64,000 bases of DNA, from assembly GCA_900074745.1 (NCBI GenBank), contig LT598465.1, positions 620,001-684,000 of the forward strand, given 5' to 3'. The DNA is from Lachancea mirantina (lineage: Eukaryota > Ascomycota > Saccharomycetes > Saccharomycetales > Saccharomycetaceae). Below the pieces are notes generated by a model, which saw nothing but the letters and a program-made list of their open reading frames with translations, made no database searches and was not told the origin of the DNA. The number at the start of each line of letters is the position of its first letter. Within the stretch, counting starts at the first letter, position 1. Below, in pieces: positions 30,260 through 41,200 of the stretch. Made by a program: the position numbers and the translations under genes.

Positions 30260-31567
30260 ATGGCGGTCGAAAATGAGTCAAATGGGAAGGACCAGCATTC
30301 AGATTCAGACGATGACATTACAGATGTACAAGATTGGTCGCATATCGCCAAACTAACGAGGAAACAGGCGATCATCCCGAAAAGAGGCGAGAAAGATTAC
30401 GAACCAGATGGAACAGATGTCCAAGAGTTTTTACTATTCCAAGCAAGACAGGAGATGTTCGACACGTTGCTGAACGCTGCTAGAGGCTCTGTAAAGAAAA
30501 ACACTATCAACGGCTATTATGAGCAAACGACGCATCAGGCCTTCATACCATTTCCACGAGGAAATTTCATGCATACGATGGGCCAAGTCGATCGTACGGG
30601 CGTGTGTTGGCTTGAGTTTAACGAATTCGTGTATCTCTCAGAAAGAGGTACCGTTAGACCCTTCCTCAAGTGCGGGGACGATTTTGATCTGCCTTTGAGT
30701 GTCCAGGATTTGTATGCATACTTTCGGTCCTCTGAAGAGCTTGATAACTATGCCGTTTACGCGCATCTGAAAAGATTGGGTTTCATTGTAACCTCTTCGA
30801 GACATCGGCCCCGGATTGGGTGTTCGGAGAACACTAATTCAACTAGAACATCTTGGATTTCGAAATCGTTCAATTGCATAAATCGTCTTTTCACAAACCT
30901 TTTCAACGTCCCGTTCTATAGTCCGTTCTTTTACAAAATCCTGAGATTTACCTCATCTGGTCAACTATACCTGCAATTGAGCAAATTGGTACCGTACTAT
31001 TCGGCACAGAAGTTTGCTTCGTTATCTTCCGTGCACGAACATGTCCCGATCAAAAGTGAGCGTCAAGTAAAAGAATGGCATATAACTTTTGATGTTTGGA
31101 AACCAAAAGCAGGTTTCAAGAAGAAAACCCCAGGAGTACCAGATTTCCAAGTTATTGTGTTCAATAAAAACGCAAGCTCTCAGCGTTTCCCCACGTACCG
31201 CGAATTTCGATATCTTTTCCGAAAACTAGAATCCAAGAGCGACGCGACTTCGGAGCGTGAAGACTCCAAATGGGGCAGAATTGTGGGGAAGCTAAAAGCA
31301 TTTTTTAATAGAGGATATTGGCCAGGAGAACCAAGCTCAGAATGCAAGGAAAAAGAAGCCAAACCTTCGAAAAAGGTGACGCAAATACAGCGCTTGAAAA
31401 AGGGCTACAAAAGTTTCATTATGGCTGTTATGGACGATGGATTAATAAGTTACATTCGATTATCGGAGAACGAATTTGGTTCTGAGAGTGTTTGGTATGA
31501 CGGTGCGCGCATGCAAAATAAACGATCAAAGCGCAAAAATGCAAAACCAACGAAAATGACGAATTAG
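30260..31567 (+). CDS. SEN54: tRNA splicing endonuclease subunit Sen54
   Basis: Sen54 is a structural subunit of the tRNA intron endonuclease, which in yeast sits on the mitochondrial surface. The 435-residue product (467 in S. cerevisiae) has the Sen54 N-terminal domain. Its conserved parts are QEMFDTLLNAARGSVKKN, then MGQVDRTGVCWLEFNEFVYL and RLGFIVTSSRH. The C-terminal region (LKKGYKSFIMAVMDDGLISY, ending with a Lys-rich tail) forms the nuclease-like fold without a catalytic triad. This is the YPL083C position. The neighbouring tRNA is intronless, so the adjacency is probably chance. Confidence 0.95.
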   Translation: MAVENESNGKDQHSDSDDDITDVQDWSHIAKLTRKQAIIPKRGEKDYEPDGTDVQEFLLFQARQEMFDTLLNAARGSVKKNTINGYYEQTTHQAFIPFPRGNFMHTMGQVDRTGVCWLEFNEFVYLSERGTVRPFLKCGDDFDLPLSVQDLYAYFRSSEELDNYAVYAHLKRLGFIVTSSRHRPRIGCSENTNSTRTSWISKSFNCINRLFTNLFNVPFYSPFFYKILRFTSSGQLYLQLSKLVPYYSAQKFASLSSVHEHVPIKSERQVKEWHITFDVWKPKAGFKKKTPGVPDFQVIVFNKNASSQRFPTYREFRYLFRKLESKSDATSEREDSKWGRIVGKLKAFFNRGYWPGEPSSECKEKEAKPSKKVTQIQRLKKGYKSFIMAVMDDGLISYIRLSENEFGSESVWYDGARMQNKRSKRKNAKPTKMTN

Positions 31568-31586
31568 CCTCGGAACTCGCATCCTA

Positions 31587-34046
31587 TCATTGACTGAACT
31601 TGGAGTACAAGTTTTCGTCAAAAACAGAAGGTCTACTGTAAAAGGATGTTGGGTTTTCTTCTAATTCACGCTCCTCGTTTTGATTTTGACTTAAAAGGGT
31701 TGTTATACCACTTGCCGGTTGTCTCGGCGGAAGAGGTGGACCCCCAGGGATAGCCATAGAGTAATCAGGTGAAAATCCGTACTGATCACGAGATGGGATG
31801 GGGGGGCTTCTGGACTCGTAATTATTCGTTAGATGAAGCCTTCCGAGCCTCTCTTCCACGCCGCTATTACCTGGATTTCTTGGTAAGGCGGGAGACGAAG
31901 GATTTTCGATGTTCGTTGGTGGCTTGGTCTCTTCGCTGCTCTCCGCGAGCTCATTAGTGATTTTCAGAAGAGAGTCATAAAATTCCAAACCTTTAGGCAA
32001 ATCAAGGGAAAACGTTGAAAAGCTCGCAAATGCACGATCCATTCTGGTCAAGAACTCTTCGCGCTCGCTTTTTTTCGGATCTGTATTTGATCCTTCTTCT
32101 TGAATTCCAGTTAAATTAAAAATTTCACTCAATGAGATTTTGATGTCATTTATGATATCCGATTGTTTGAAGATAGCTGCTTCTATCCTAGTTCTCAAGG
32201 GATCAAATTTGGATAACTCCTCTTGGAACAAAGCCCTCAACTCTGAGTCCGTCTTGTTTCGATTTTTCAAAAGACTGTCGGTAATGTCATCATTATTGAG
32301 TGCTCTTTTCAGATCTTCCGCATTTCTGGTGCGCTCTTCCTTGAGCAATTTGAGGTTGTTATACTGGAGCTCCACGTGCTTCAACTTATTGAAGGCCTGC
32401 TCGTTTCTACCGTCATCAATATCCAATAAACTCACATGATTGTCATTTGTATTTTTGTAGGCATCCCACTGTTGCAGCAAGGAAGTGCGATCTTCCAAAA
32501 GCTTGATATCGACCGCATACGGCTTTAAAGACGAGAAAAGCTTATCGTCAGATTTCGAGGCCGATATAAGTGATGATTTGAGCTTAACAGCATTGTCCCT
32601 ATACCCGGGAGGTAAGGAACCAAGTTTATTCATAATGGTTTGCCTTTTCTTCACGATAGCTTTCATCTGTAGATCAATATCTCTGAAGTGACTTTTGTTA
32701 ACGCTTTCAGACCAAAATTCAAGATTTTTCTTACCCATTGCGTATTGTACATCTTCTTGTTGTCCTCCCGCATTACAGTTCTGGATTCTTGATTTTAATT
32801 CTTGTATCATTTTTTGAAGGTTGGTGAAATCAATAAAAGAGGTCAATTCCCAATCTGCCGTGCTAACTTTTTCTAATTCCAATCTCAAAGCTTGAGCCTT
32901 GTCCTCGGAATAAATGCTCTCTTTCTCGTAAATTTCCATGGGTACAATGCCTTTGAAGAGTACGGCACTTGATTCGGAGCACGATTCTAGATATTTGGCA
33001 AGCTGTTTGGAAATTTCAATAGGCTTTACAGCATCCATGGGTTTGATGGCTTGGACTGATGAATCTATTGGAATGCTATCGTGGTAAATGTAGTCATTAT
33101 CCTTGATGAGCGACTTTGTTTTACCATCGATTAGCGTTTTGAACGCGTCAAGGCTCATTTCGTCCTTGACGTAAAGCTTGTTGGGCAGCGCGGATACGAT
33201 GGATTCACTGGCAATTTTCATGAAAGAAATGGCTTCACCGACCTTGTTTTGTTGCTCTAGGAAAAGGCCATAATTGTAAGCACAGACGCTTCTGTAAAAA
33301 TGTGCTTTACAAGCGATAATGCTTTTCCATTTCAAATCACCAAACCTAACTCCTATCACAGTGGTGGTGTCCAGATAAAATTTATTCAATTTCTCATAAA
33401 GCGTGCTGGCCAATAAAGCAAGCTTACTGATCAAAGAAGCCTTCTTAAAAGCATCTGTACCATTAATTAACGCCAACAAGAACAATTCCTGAGCTTCCGC
33501 ATGACACAAATCTGCCAAAAATCGCGTATTATCAGCCTGTAGATCTGCAGAAGGAGAATTCAAGAAGTTCTCGCTTAAAAACTCAAAACATCCGTACGCT
33601 TTGGACAGATACGCAATGGCCATTTTTCCATCTTGTGCCATCTTCTCTTGTGCAATTTCGCTCAAAATCGCTCCTATATTGTAAAGCATGCTGGATCTTT
33701 CGAACGCTAACGTATGTTGTGCAAACTTCTCCTTGCCTTTGTTCGAGTCATATTCTGCGTCGTACCAATTAAAATCCAATCTCAGAAGTGATGAGCTGTT
33801 TCCTGTCCGAAGGTAGAGATGCTCCAAATATGCATAGTAAATTAAACTCTGTTCCAGCAGAGATTCCGCTGCAAGCTCCCCATTCGCATTGTTTCTGATA
33901 TGGTCCAGCTTTTCGGCCAATTGTTGATCGTAAAATTCATGCCAAGTTGGAGAACCGTACGTTTTTTTTAAATATGACGCCAAGGATTTCGACCAACTAA
34001 TTTTCTCAGTATCTCTTATTTTGAGACCACAAATGACGGTTTTCAT
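31587..34046 (-). CDS. BRO1: ESCRT-associated protein Bro1
   Basis: Bro1 recruits the deubiquitinase Doa4 to ESCRT-III on endosomes during multivesicular body sorting. The 819-residue product (844 in S. cerevisiae) begins with a Bro1 domain (about 1-380; LKKTYGSPTWHEFYD, YLSKAYGCFEFLSENFLNSP). A coiled-coil V domain follows (about 390-710; HVSLLDIDDGRNEQ, NNDDITDSLL). It ends in a proline-rich tail with PGGPPLPPRQP and a strongly conserved C-terminus (SFYSRPSVFDENLYSKFSQ). The stop is 19 bp from the convergent SEN54 stop. This is the YPL084W position. Confidence 0.97.
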   Translation of the reverse strand: MKTVICGLKIRDTEKISWSKSLASYLKKTYGSPTWHEFYDQQLAEKLDHIRNNANGELAAESLLEQSLIYYAYLEHLYLRTGNSSSLLRLDFNWYDAEYDSNKGKEKFAQHTLAFERSSMLYNIGAILSEIAQEKMAQDGKMAIAYLSKAYGCFEFLSENFLNSPSADLQADNTRFLADLCHAEAQELFLLALINGTDAFKKASLISKLALLASTLYEKLNKFYLDTTTVIGVRFGDLKWKSIIACKAHFYRSVCAYNYGLFLEQQNKVGEAISFMKIASESIVSALPNKLYVKDEMSLDAFKTLIDGKTKSLIKDNDYIYHDSIPIDSSVQAIKPMDAVKPIEISKQLAKYLESCSESSAVLFKGIVPMEIYEKESIYSEDKAQALRLELEKVSTADWELTSFIDFTNLQKMIQELKSRIQNCNAGGQQEDVQYAMGKKNLEFWSESVNKSHFRDIDLQMKAIVKKRQTIMNKLGSLPPGYRDNAVKLKSSLISASKSDDKLFSSLKPYAVDIKLLEDRTSLLQQWDAYKNTNDNHVSLLDIDDGRNEQAFNKLKHVELQYNNLKLLKEERTRNAEDLKRALNNDDITDSLLKNRNKTDSELRALFQEELSKFDPLRTRIEAAIFKQSDIINDIKISLSEIFNLTGIQEEGSNTDPKKSEREEFLTRMDRAFASFSTFSLDLPKGLEFYDSLLKITNELAESSEETKPPTNIENPSSPALPRNPGNSGVEERLGRLHLTNNYESRSPPIPSRDQYGFSPDYSMAIPGGPPLPPRQPASGITTLLSQNQNEERELEENPTSFYSRPSVFDENLYSKFSQ

Positions 34047-34320
34047 GGCAAAATTAGGATATTTGTTAGGTTTGAGGCACTGTAGGCTCTTTAACGGGCC
34101 TTGGTAAGGATTCTGGATGGATTCTTGACCGTCAATCTTCTCTCCTTTGATACCTTCAAGTTATAGGGATGAGTTCGAAATTCATGGATTTCATTTCGTG
34201 AAAAAATTGAGAATTGGAACCAAGATTTGAGTGGAAGAATATAAATGCAGAGGATCAACTATCGTCAATTTTCCTTTCATTTAAGTGCTTTGATACGCAT
34301 TTGACACAACTTTGCATTTA

Positions 34321-35163
34321 ATGATGAGCCCTCTATTGGTTAGGTCACCCGTATTTAGACGGACCATCAAATCTCTCATCTCTCAAAGATGCTTTACATC
34401 GAGTCTTTTGATTCAAGAACAACAAAAATATGAGACGAAGGCCAAAAAAAATTCCAAACCTGTTGATTTTAATCCTCGTCATTTGGGTATCTCTACGAAT
34501 GTTTACATTCCCCCCAGCTTTACGAATTTGCCAAGTTTTTTAAGACATCCACTCGTTTTCAGTAACGCCGTGATAAGGCGTATCTACACATTGGGACTTA
34601 ATACAGTTCAAATCGCTTTATTCAGGTATCAATCGGGTTTAACACCAAAGTTCTTATTGTGGAAAAACAATGCGATCGAAACTTATGTGCAAGTAAACCG
34701 AGCCTTTGCGCAACGTCAATTGGCCAGTGTTAAACCTAAAGTTTCGCTTTGGGTCGAAGAAGCCTTGGCAAGCAGAAGCAAGCAACTGCCCAGAACTTTT
34801 GAACTTGACTGGCAACTTGTCAAATTTAAGCAAATTCCTAAACTAGTGTCTGTACAGGCTCTTATGATTCCAGGACGTCCATTAGAACATATCCAACTGA
34901 TCTACAAGTTCAATACCAAGCAGAGGCTCATAAAACGCAATAAACAGACCAACAAGACGGAATCCGTGGATAGAGACGTGGTGGATTACGTAGCGTTCCT
35001 GTGCGATGCTACGACGAATGAAACGATTCTAATTGGTTCTGTCTTTGAAAGTAAACCAGACGCTAAGCTTCCGAAGAATTTCGAAGACGATATGAAGCTT
35101 GCCATCGAGAGAATGAAGAAAAACGGTGACCTGTATAGACTTCCTCCTTCTGATCAAAACTAG
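34321..35163 (+). CDS. MBA1: Mitochondrial ribosome receptor Mba1
   Basis: Mba1 tethers mitoribosomes to the inner membrane and works with Oxa1 in inserting mtDNA-encoded proteins. The product is 280 residues (278 in S. cerevisiae) from the first ATG; a TTG three codons upstream is ignored. An Arg- and Ser-rich presequence (LVRSPVFRRTIKSLISQRCF) leads into the conserved FNPRHLGIS block. The Tim44-like domain follows, with RYQSGLTPKFLLWKN, DRDVVDYVAFLCDATTNE and YRLPPSDQN at the end. Identity with the S. cerevisiae protein is high by eye. This is the YBR185C position. Confidence 0.97.
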   Translation: MMSPLLVRSPVFRRTIKSLISQRCFTSSLLIQEQQKYETKAKKNSKPVDFNPRHLGISTNVYIPPSFTNLPSFLRHPLVFSNAVIRRIYTLGLNTVQIALFRYQSGLTPKFLLWKNNAIETYVQVNRAFAQRQLASVKPKVSLWVEEALASRSKQLPRTFELDWQLVKFKQIPKLVSVQALMIPGRPLEHIQLIYKFNTKQRLIKRNKQTNKTESVDRDVVDYVAFLCDATTNETILIGSVFESKPDAKLPKNFEDDMKLAIERMKKNGDLYRLPPSDQN

Positions 35164-35255
35164 CTTGCAAATATATAAGCAGAGTGTGAGTAGTAATTCT
35201 TGTCTATACGCAAAGGAAACGACGATTTTTTAGATGCCTTTTTTATATCAAGTTG

Positions 35256-38200
35256 TCACATATTGTTCATAACATTAACGTAGCCTCGAGTGGCCTTTTT
35301 CTTTTTCCGTGATGATGCTCCCCCAACGTTTGGACCACTCACTAAGGACATAATATCGTCAAGTCCATTAGCCTTTTTACCCGTCAAATTCACATCTGCA
35401 TACTTTTCTCTCAATGTGACTGGAGGGGACGCTTGTCCAGAATGTGGTAACAGGTCTGGAGTAGTTATTAACTCGTGCGTGCCGCCAACGAGGCTCGAAC
35501 GAGCAGCGGCTCCATTTGCCATTGAACCTGAACGTGGCTTCGATTCAGGTACGTTAGCAGGTTTCCGTTTGATCACGGGGGGTGGTGGCGGAGTTGGCGT
35601 GGCAAGCTCCTCCTTTTCCTTCTCTGTAGCATTTTTATTCACCCATCTCTTCAGTTTCTCGTCGTAATAGAAGGTGTTTTGGTGACCAAGTTTGGCTTTA
35701 ACAGGTTTCTTTTCATTTGAATCCTTTTTCAACCAGCCGAACCAGCTTCCCGCACCGCCTTGGCCTCGGTTTTCGAGATCCTTCTTTTCTTTCTCTTTCT
35801 TTTCCCCCTTCTTAGCCTCCAATCTCTTCCTCTCAGCTTCTTCCTCCCTTTTTTTCTGCTCCCTCTCGGCGTCGGCTGTTTCTCTTGCAGTTTCTGAAGC
35901 ATCATCCTCGTCCTCAGACTCGTCTTCTACAACGTCGTCATAATAAGTCTCTTGTCCAGGTTTCAAAGCTGGCATAAAAGGCTTGAAGCTCATGTTCCCA
36001 GCAGGTCTTATAATCGGAACAGGAGCTACCTTGGGAGATTTCTCTCTTTTATATGAATGATCAATACCTTGCTCCTCCACATCTGAGGCTGCGACGCTGC
36101 TTGCCTTTGATTCTGGCGCCCCGCAAGCTCTTTCAGAGTTATGCCCGCTGCCAACAAATACCGGCGATAAAAATTTTGGCGAGTCTTCTTCAACATGAGA
36201 CATTTCAGTAGGAATAGTTTGATTGCCATCTTGATTATAATCGCTATTACCAGGCATATCGACGGTAACCTGGTCTTGGACACTCCCTTGCTCAGGTTTT
36301 GGAGAAGACACATCTTCTGTGTTTTTAGGTGCATAGGGATCCTTAGGAGCATAAGGGTTGTTGACGGTAGTAGGTTTTGGAAGCTGAGAAGATACAGGCG
36401 CGTATGGGTTGGCCCCACGAACAGGGGGCGATTGAGGCAAGTCTAATCCTAGCGGCCTTTGATCCCTATCACTAAACGCATCCGTGCTTTCATGAGAACC
36501 TCTGATTGAAGAGTGAAAAGACGCTGCTTTTTTATCCCAAATCGGTTCGGCTGTATTGACTAGCAACTCCTGACTCGATTCCTTCAAAGTTTCTTTGCTC
36601 AACACAGGGTCAGGTTCTTCACCAGTAAAGTTTGGTTCGTGGTGATTCGTTGGTGATTCCCTAAGTTCTAATGAGCCTACTTTAACGGAGTCGGTAGCTG
36701 AAATGCTAGGAGAGGTGCCTCGGACTCCAATGAGTTGGTCACTGGATTTCATCGAATATCCACGAGGAGATGATTCAACGCAAGCGTCAGAAGAAGAGCC
36801 GTACACCCCGTTGTTTAATGTAGAGCTCTCAGGTAAGTTATTAAGTCTCACACAAGAAGAGAGAGGACTTGCATTTCCGCTTTCTGTTATAGCAGATTCA
36901 ACACCTAATTCTTCTTCGCTCCCCTCGTTGCTGGTAGCTGGAATAGATACAGGCCGGGTTTGATTTAACGCCTCTTCACTGACCACTGACCGCGTGGAAC
37001 CTCTACGAGAAATGAGAGAGTCTCTAGACAAGTTTCTCTTCGTGAATGCACCAAGCGCCCCATATTGAACAGCACCCATCCCTGAATCCTCGCTGTTAAC
37101 GTCTGTAAGTGAGCGTGTAACGGTATTGGCAAGAAAGGGTGCATTTGCGTCGCTCGGTCTTCTTTCTAGTTGTGCGGGGCTATACTTGTTTTTGTTCCTA
37201 TTTGAAACGATTGGCGGAGTTGTCATCACCGGATTTTTAGCAGGCTGACCTGCCGCACCAGGAGCAAGACCACCCAACCTAACTGGGGAGTTGAGAGAGG
37301 TGACACTTCTTCGTCCAGAGAGGGTGAGACCCATAGGCCTAGCTACAGCATCTGCTACTTTCATTTGAGGACTTGAGTGAGCTTCTTGCGCTACCATCTT
37401 GGCTTCGGTCTTTCCTAGCGTCCGAGAATTGCGAACTTCGGCTGATCTCTCAACTGAACTCTGAACCTGTCCATAGACATTGAAGGCAGGAGAGTTCGAC
37501 CCGTATAACGTTGCTCTTTCGTGCGCGCCATTTGGCGAATTTTGAGACGTGAAAGAATTTCCAATAAAAGGCGCCTGGGGTCTATTTAGTATTCCGTCTG
37601 AGTGTAAATCCAGCATAGAAGCATTTCTAGAAGTCGTCGGCGTAAAGCTTTCAAAGATCTTATCCTTGGGCCCTTTATTCAGCACTTCATCGTCATCTCC
37701 ACCAATAAACTTGTTGAAAGATTTGTCAATTTGGCCCCACACAGTGCTGAGTTTGGGCTTAGCCAACCAGCTTCCATTAGAACCCACTAGCTTTGAATTG
37801 AGAAATTCCAGACGGGCGGCTATGTCGATTGCCAACGCAGAACCTTTTGGCATCATTTTCAGATTCGCAGTAATGGCCTCAGTGTATTTAGATGCCGAAG
37901 ATGCAAGACCATAATCAGCTAAAGCAGAAGCGTGCGTGAGAAGTTGAGGTAACAAACAGGTGAGTTCAGGCACTCTAGACGTTGTCGTTTGGCAAAAGTC
38001 ATATATTTCCGTGAGAAGTGCAGCCTCGATACTGTTGGTATTTCCAATACTTTGAAATCTCACATCTGACCCTGGGAATACCTCAGCGGGGGAGAGAGGT
38101 AAGTTGCAGAGTATAAAGCAAACCGCGCCAGCTAGTTGGTCATTGTTCTGAGCGAGAAATGCCCCAAAGGATACGATAAATTCCAAAACAAAAGCTGGCA

Positions 38201-41200
38201 TACCCGGATTTGAGCTGTTGCTGTTGTCACTCTCTGAAGCTACTCCAGCGCCATTGATATTATTCAAAATGGCAGAAATTATTATTTTCCAGTCCCGCAA
38301 AGCCCATTCCTTCAACAAAGGATCAGATGTTATGTCTTCCATAACGCGTTTCGCGTTTCCGACAAATACTTGGAATATTATTGTCAACAAATTAACAGAA
38401 AAGCCGTGTGGTTCCTCATGCTTCAAGCCAAACTCTTCGTGTAAATAAGCATTCACAACGCTTGACCACTTCTCTTTTCCCATAAGGCTGCCCAGCATTA
38501 GTGCCAATGCATAATCTTTGTGATCAAGGGCTAATTCTAACGCTTGCTCATGACCCCCCATTTGTAGATACGCAAGAATTCTCAACTGATTTGTCTCGTT
38601 AAGCTTGGTGGCACTGGATGACTCGTTTTTGCTTGAAATAGGTTGTGATAGAAAGGGCAACAGTTCCTCATAGTCGTAAAGCGCTTTTGCCAATACTTTC
38701 AAGTTGCCCTTCAAAATCTTGACTTTCAAAATTTCATAGATTGTCAAATCTTTAAATGGTTCTCTTTTCGAAACTTCGGTGATGTAATCATCAATCCATT
38801 TAACAACATCCTTCTCTTTGCTTTTGTTTCGCAGAAGTGGTCCCGGAAATGCCTTGAAAATGATGTCTGATTTCAAAATTCTATCATAGCCCACTACCCT
38901 TACGGAAATTCCGTTATCACCCGCGCCGTAGAGTCCATTCTCGGGAGGTGACGCATTGAACGAGAAAACGACTTTGGAAGATTTTCCCCAATGAAAAATG
39001 GGAAATTGGCGTTTCAGCATAGCTTCGTTATCGACAGGAGCTTGAACAGCCTCTTGTGCTAAGGCTGTTGGACCCATGGGGGGATGGAAGCTTGATCCAC
39101 TACGAGAAAATCTCCTGAATTGATAACTACCCTCGCTGTAGCTTTTAGCATCTTGATGAGAAACTGGCTGTTGAAACTGCGGCAATACTGTGGGCGCGTA
39201 TTTCGAAGCGTGGGCGGGTGCATAAACACTGGAATTCGAGCGCGCATGTGATCGTTTCTGGAAGTTGGAGGAATGCGGTGGAGCAGAAGTAACATCGAGG
39301 ACCGGAGGAATCGTGTTTGATTGAATAGGCGAAAAGGCGGACTCCCCATTTTGTGCCAGATTCCCAGTTGGCGGTGCTAAGCCGGGAAGGTTACCATTCA
39401 CGCCAGGTAACCCACCTTGAGTGTTAGATCCCCGCCCATATGAGCTCACGGCAGACCCCGTACTTCCATTTGAAACATTGCTAAAAGCTCGAGCCCGTGC
39501 ACTTTTAGTAGAAATGTTTAGCGCATTACTAAATTTTGAGGGCTCCGCATTCAAAGTAGATGGAGCGTACTTTTTCATGGTTGACGGGGCCGATATATTC
39601 TGGACTTGTGTTTGAGAAGGTACCATTGGTGCAAAAGCCGATCGCTTTGGCACTTGTGCCATGAGAGGTGGTCCTGGCCGCTGGGCAGCGAAGCCACTGC
39701 CGTATGCACTCATGCCACCAGAGCCACTACTCGACACGCTGTCGCTTCTGCTAGCGGTGACTTCCTGGTTGTTACGCTTCGCAATTGGTTGGCCCGAGGC
39801 CACTAAGGATCCAGAGGTTCGAGCGGGAGCAAAAGTGCTTACCGGACTTTGACTTTGAGCCACTGCGAATGTTTTCGCATGACTAACCTTTCTAGGCTTT
39901 GGTGGGATAATTTCGAGGGGAAAATCGAAAGCGTCAGACTTCTTTTTTTCAGCATCAAGCTTTTGGTTCAAGTTGCTGTCGTTCTTAACAAGCGGATGAG
40001 GTGTCGTTTGAGCAGCGGTAAATGTGATTGCAGGACCAGCCGCAGGAAAAGAGGGTACAGTTTCATATGTTGCGGTACCACTTGAATTCACGCTAGGCAG
40101 GTATTTCGCCTTGGGTTCGGAGCTGACGGACCGACTGCTGTCCACCGTTGGAGCTACCCCGTGCTCGGCAGGATAGGGAACTGGGAAACTGGCAATCTTC
40201 TGCGAAGCGTCTGGCACTTCTTTTTGGTGTAATGAAAATTGTGTTCCAGCACTAGAGCGCTGTTCTGAATTTACTTGGGCGGTGGTTTCATTACTTGACA
40301 ATTCTTCACGGTCTGATGGAAGAAAACTGTCGTCACTCGCATTGTCATTTTCACTTTCATCATCATCATCTAGTAGATCATCGTCATCATCCAAAAAGGA
40401 GAACTTTTTTTCAAAGGTTGACTCCTTTGGTGGCTCTTTGGTGTCCTCCGCTGTCGAGCCTGTCTCGTTCTTAAAAGGCTGATCAGCCACTGTTATATTG
40501 CCGATATTATCCTGCGCTTTGGCATCGTAGGACTCTGAAATTTCTTCACTCTGTCTTTGATCTGGCGTACCGTAATCTTGAACACCCGTTGAACTTTTTC
40601 CAGAAAAACCTTCAGAGTGAGATTTTTCCGGAGTTTGCGACTTCTCATCAACATGCGTTTTTTCCTCGGTTTCAGACGTTTCCCAAGGAAGAGGCTCTTG
40701 CGCGACCGAGTCGTCAGGGAACAAATTATGAACTTCATCTGATGTTTGAGGTCCGTTCTGAACTCCAATGGTAGAAATAAACTCTTGCGAGACATGGGTT
40801 GAAAGGGACTCTGTTGATTTCTTATGGCCTTCTGATGCCGCTTGCATGATGGTGCCGATAGGTTCATTAGTTTCTTCTCTTATATTTTGCTCAATATGCT
40901 GCTCGTTGCTCGAAGAATCATCGGTCGAAAACAAGTCCTCCTTTTTGTCTGTAGGGACCGCTTCGGTGCCTTCGGGAACGGTTTCGTGAATGTTTTTGTC
41001 GTGATCGTCTGATTTTTCAGAATTCATTTGTCCCACAGAAGCCTCACCTATTGTCTCGAAATGTGAACCTGTTTCTGATCGTGAAACGCTTTGATCAATG
41101 TCCATCTCGGTGTCTGAAGCGTCATTCTGGAAATCTTCTTCCTCATCAACATCGGAAGTCAAGACAGGTGCAGGGTCGGCGAGTTCCTGGGCCAAAAGTT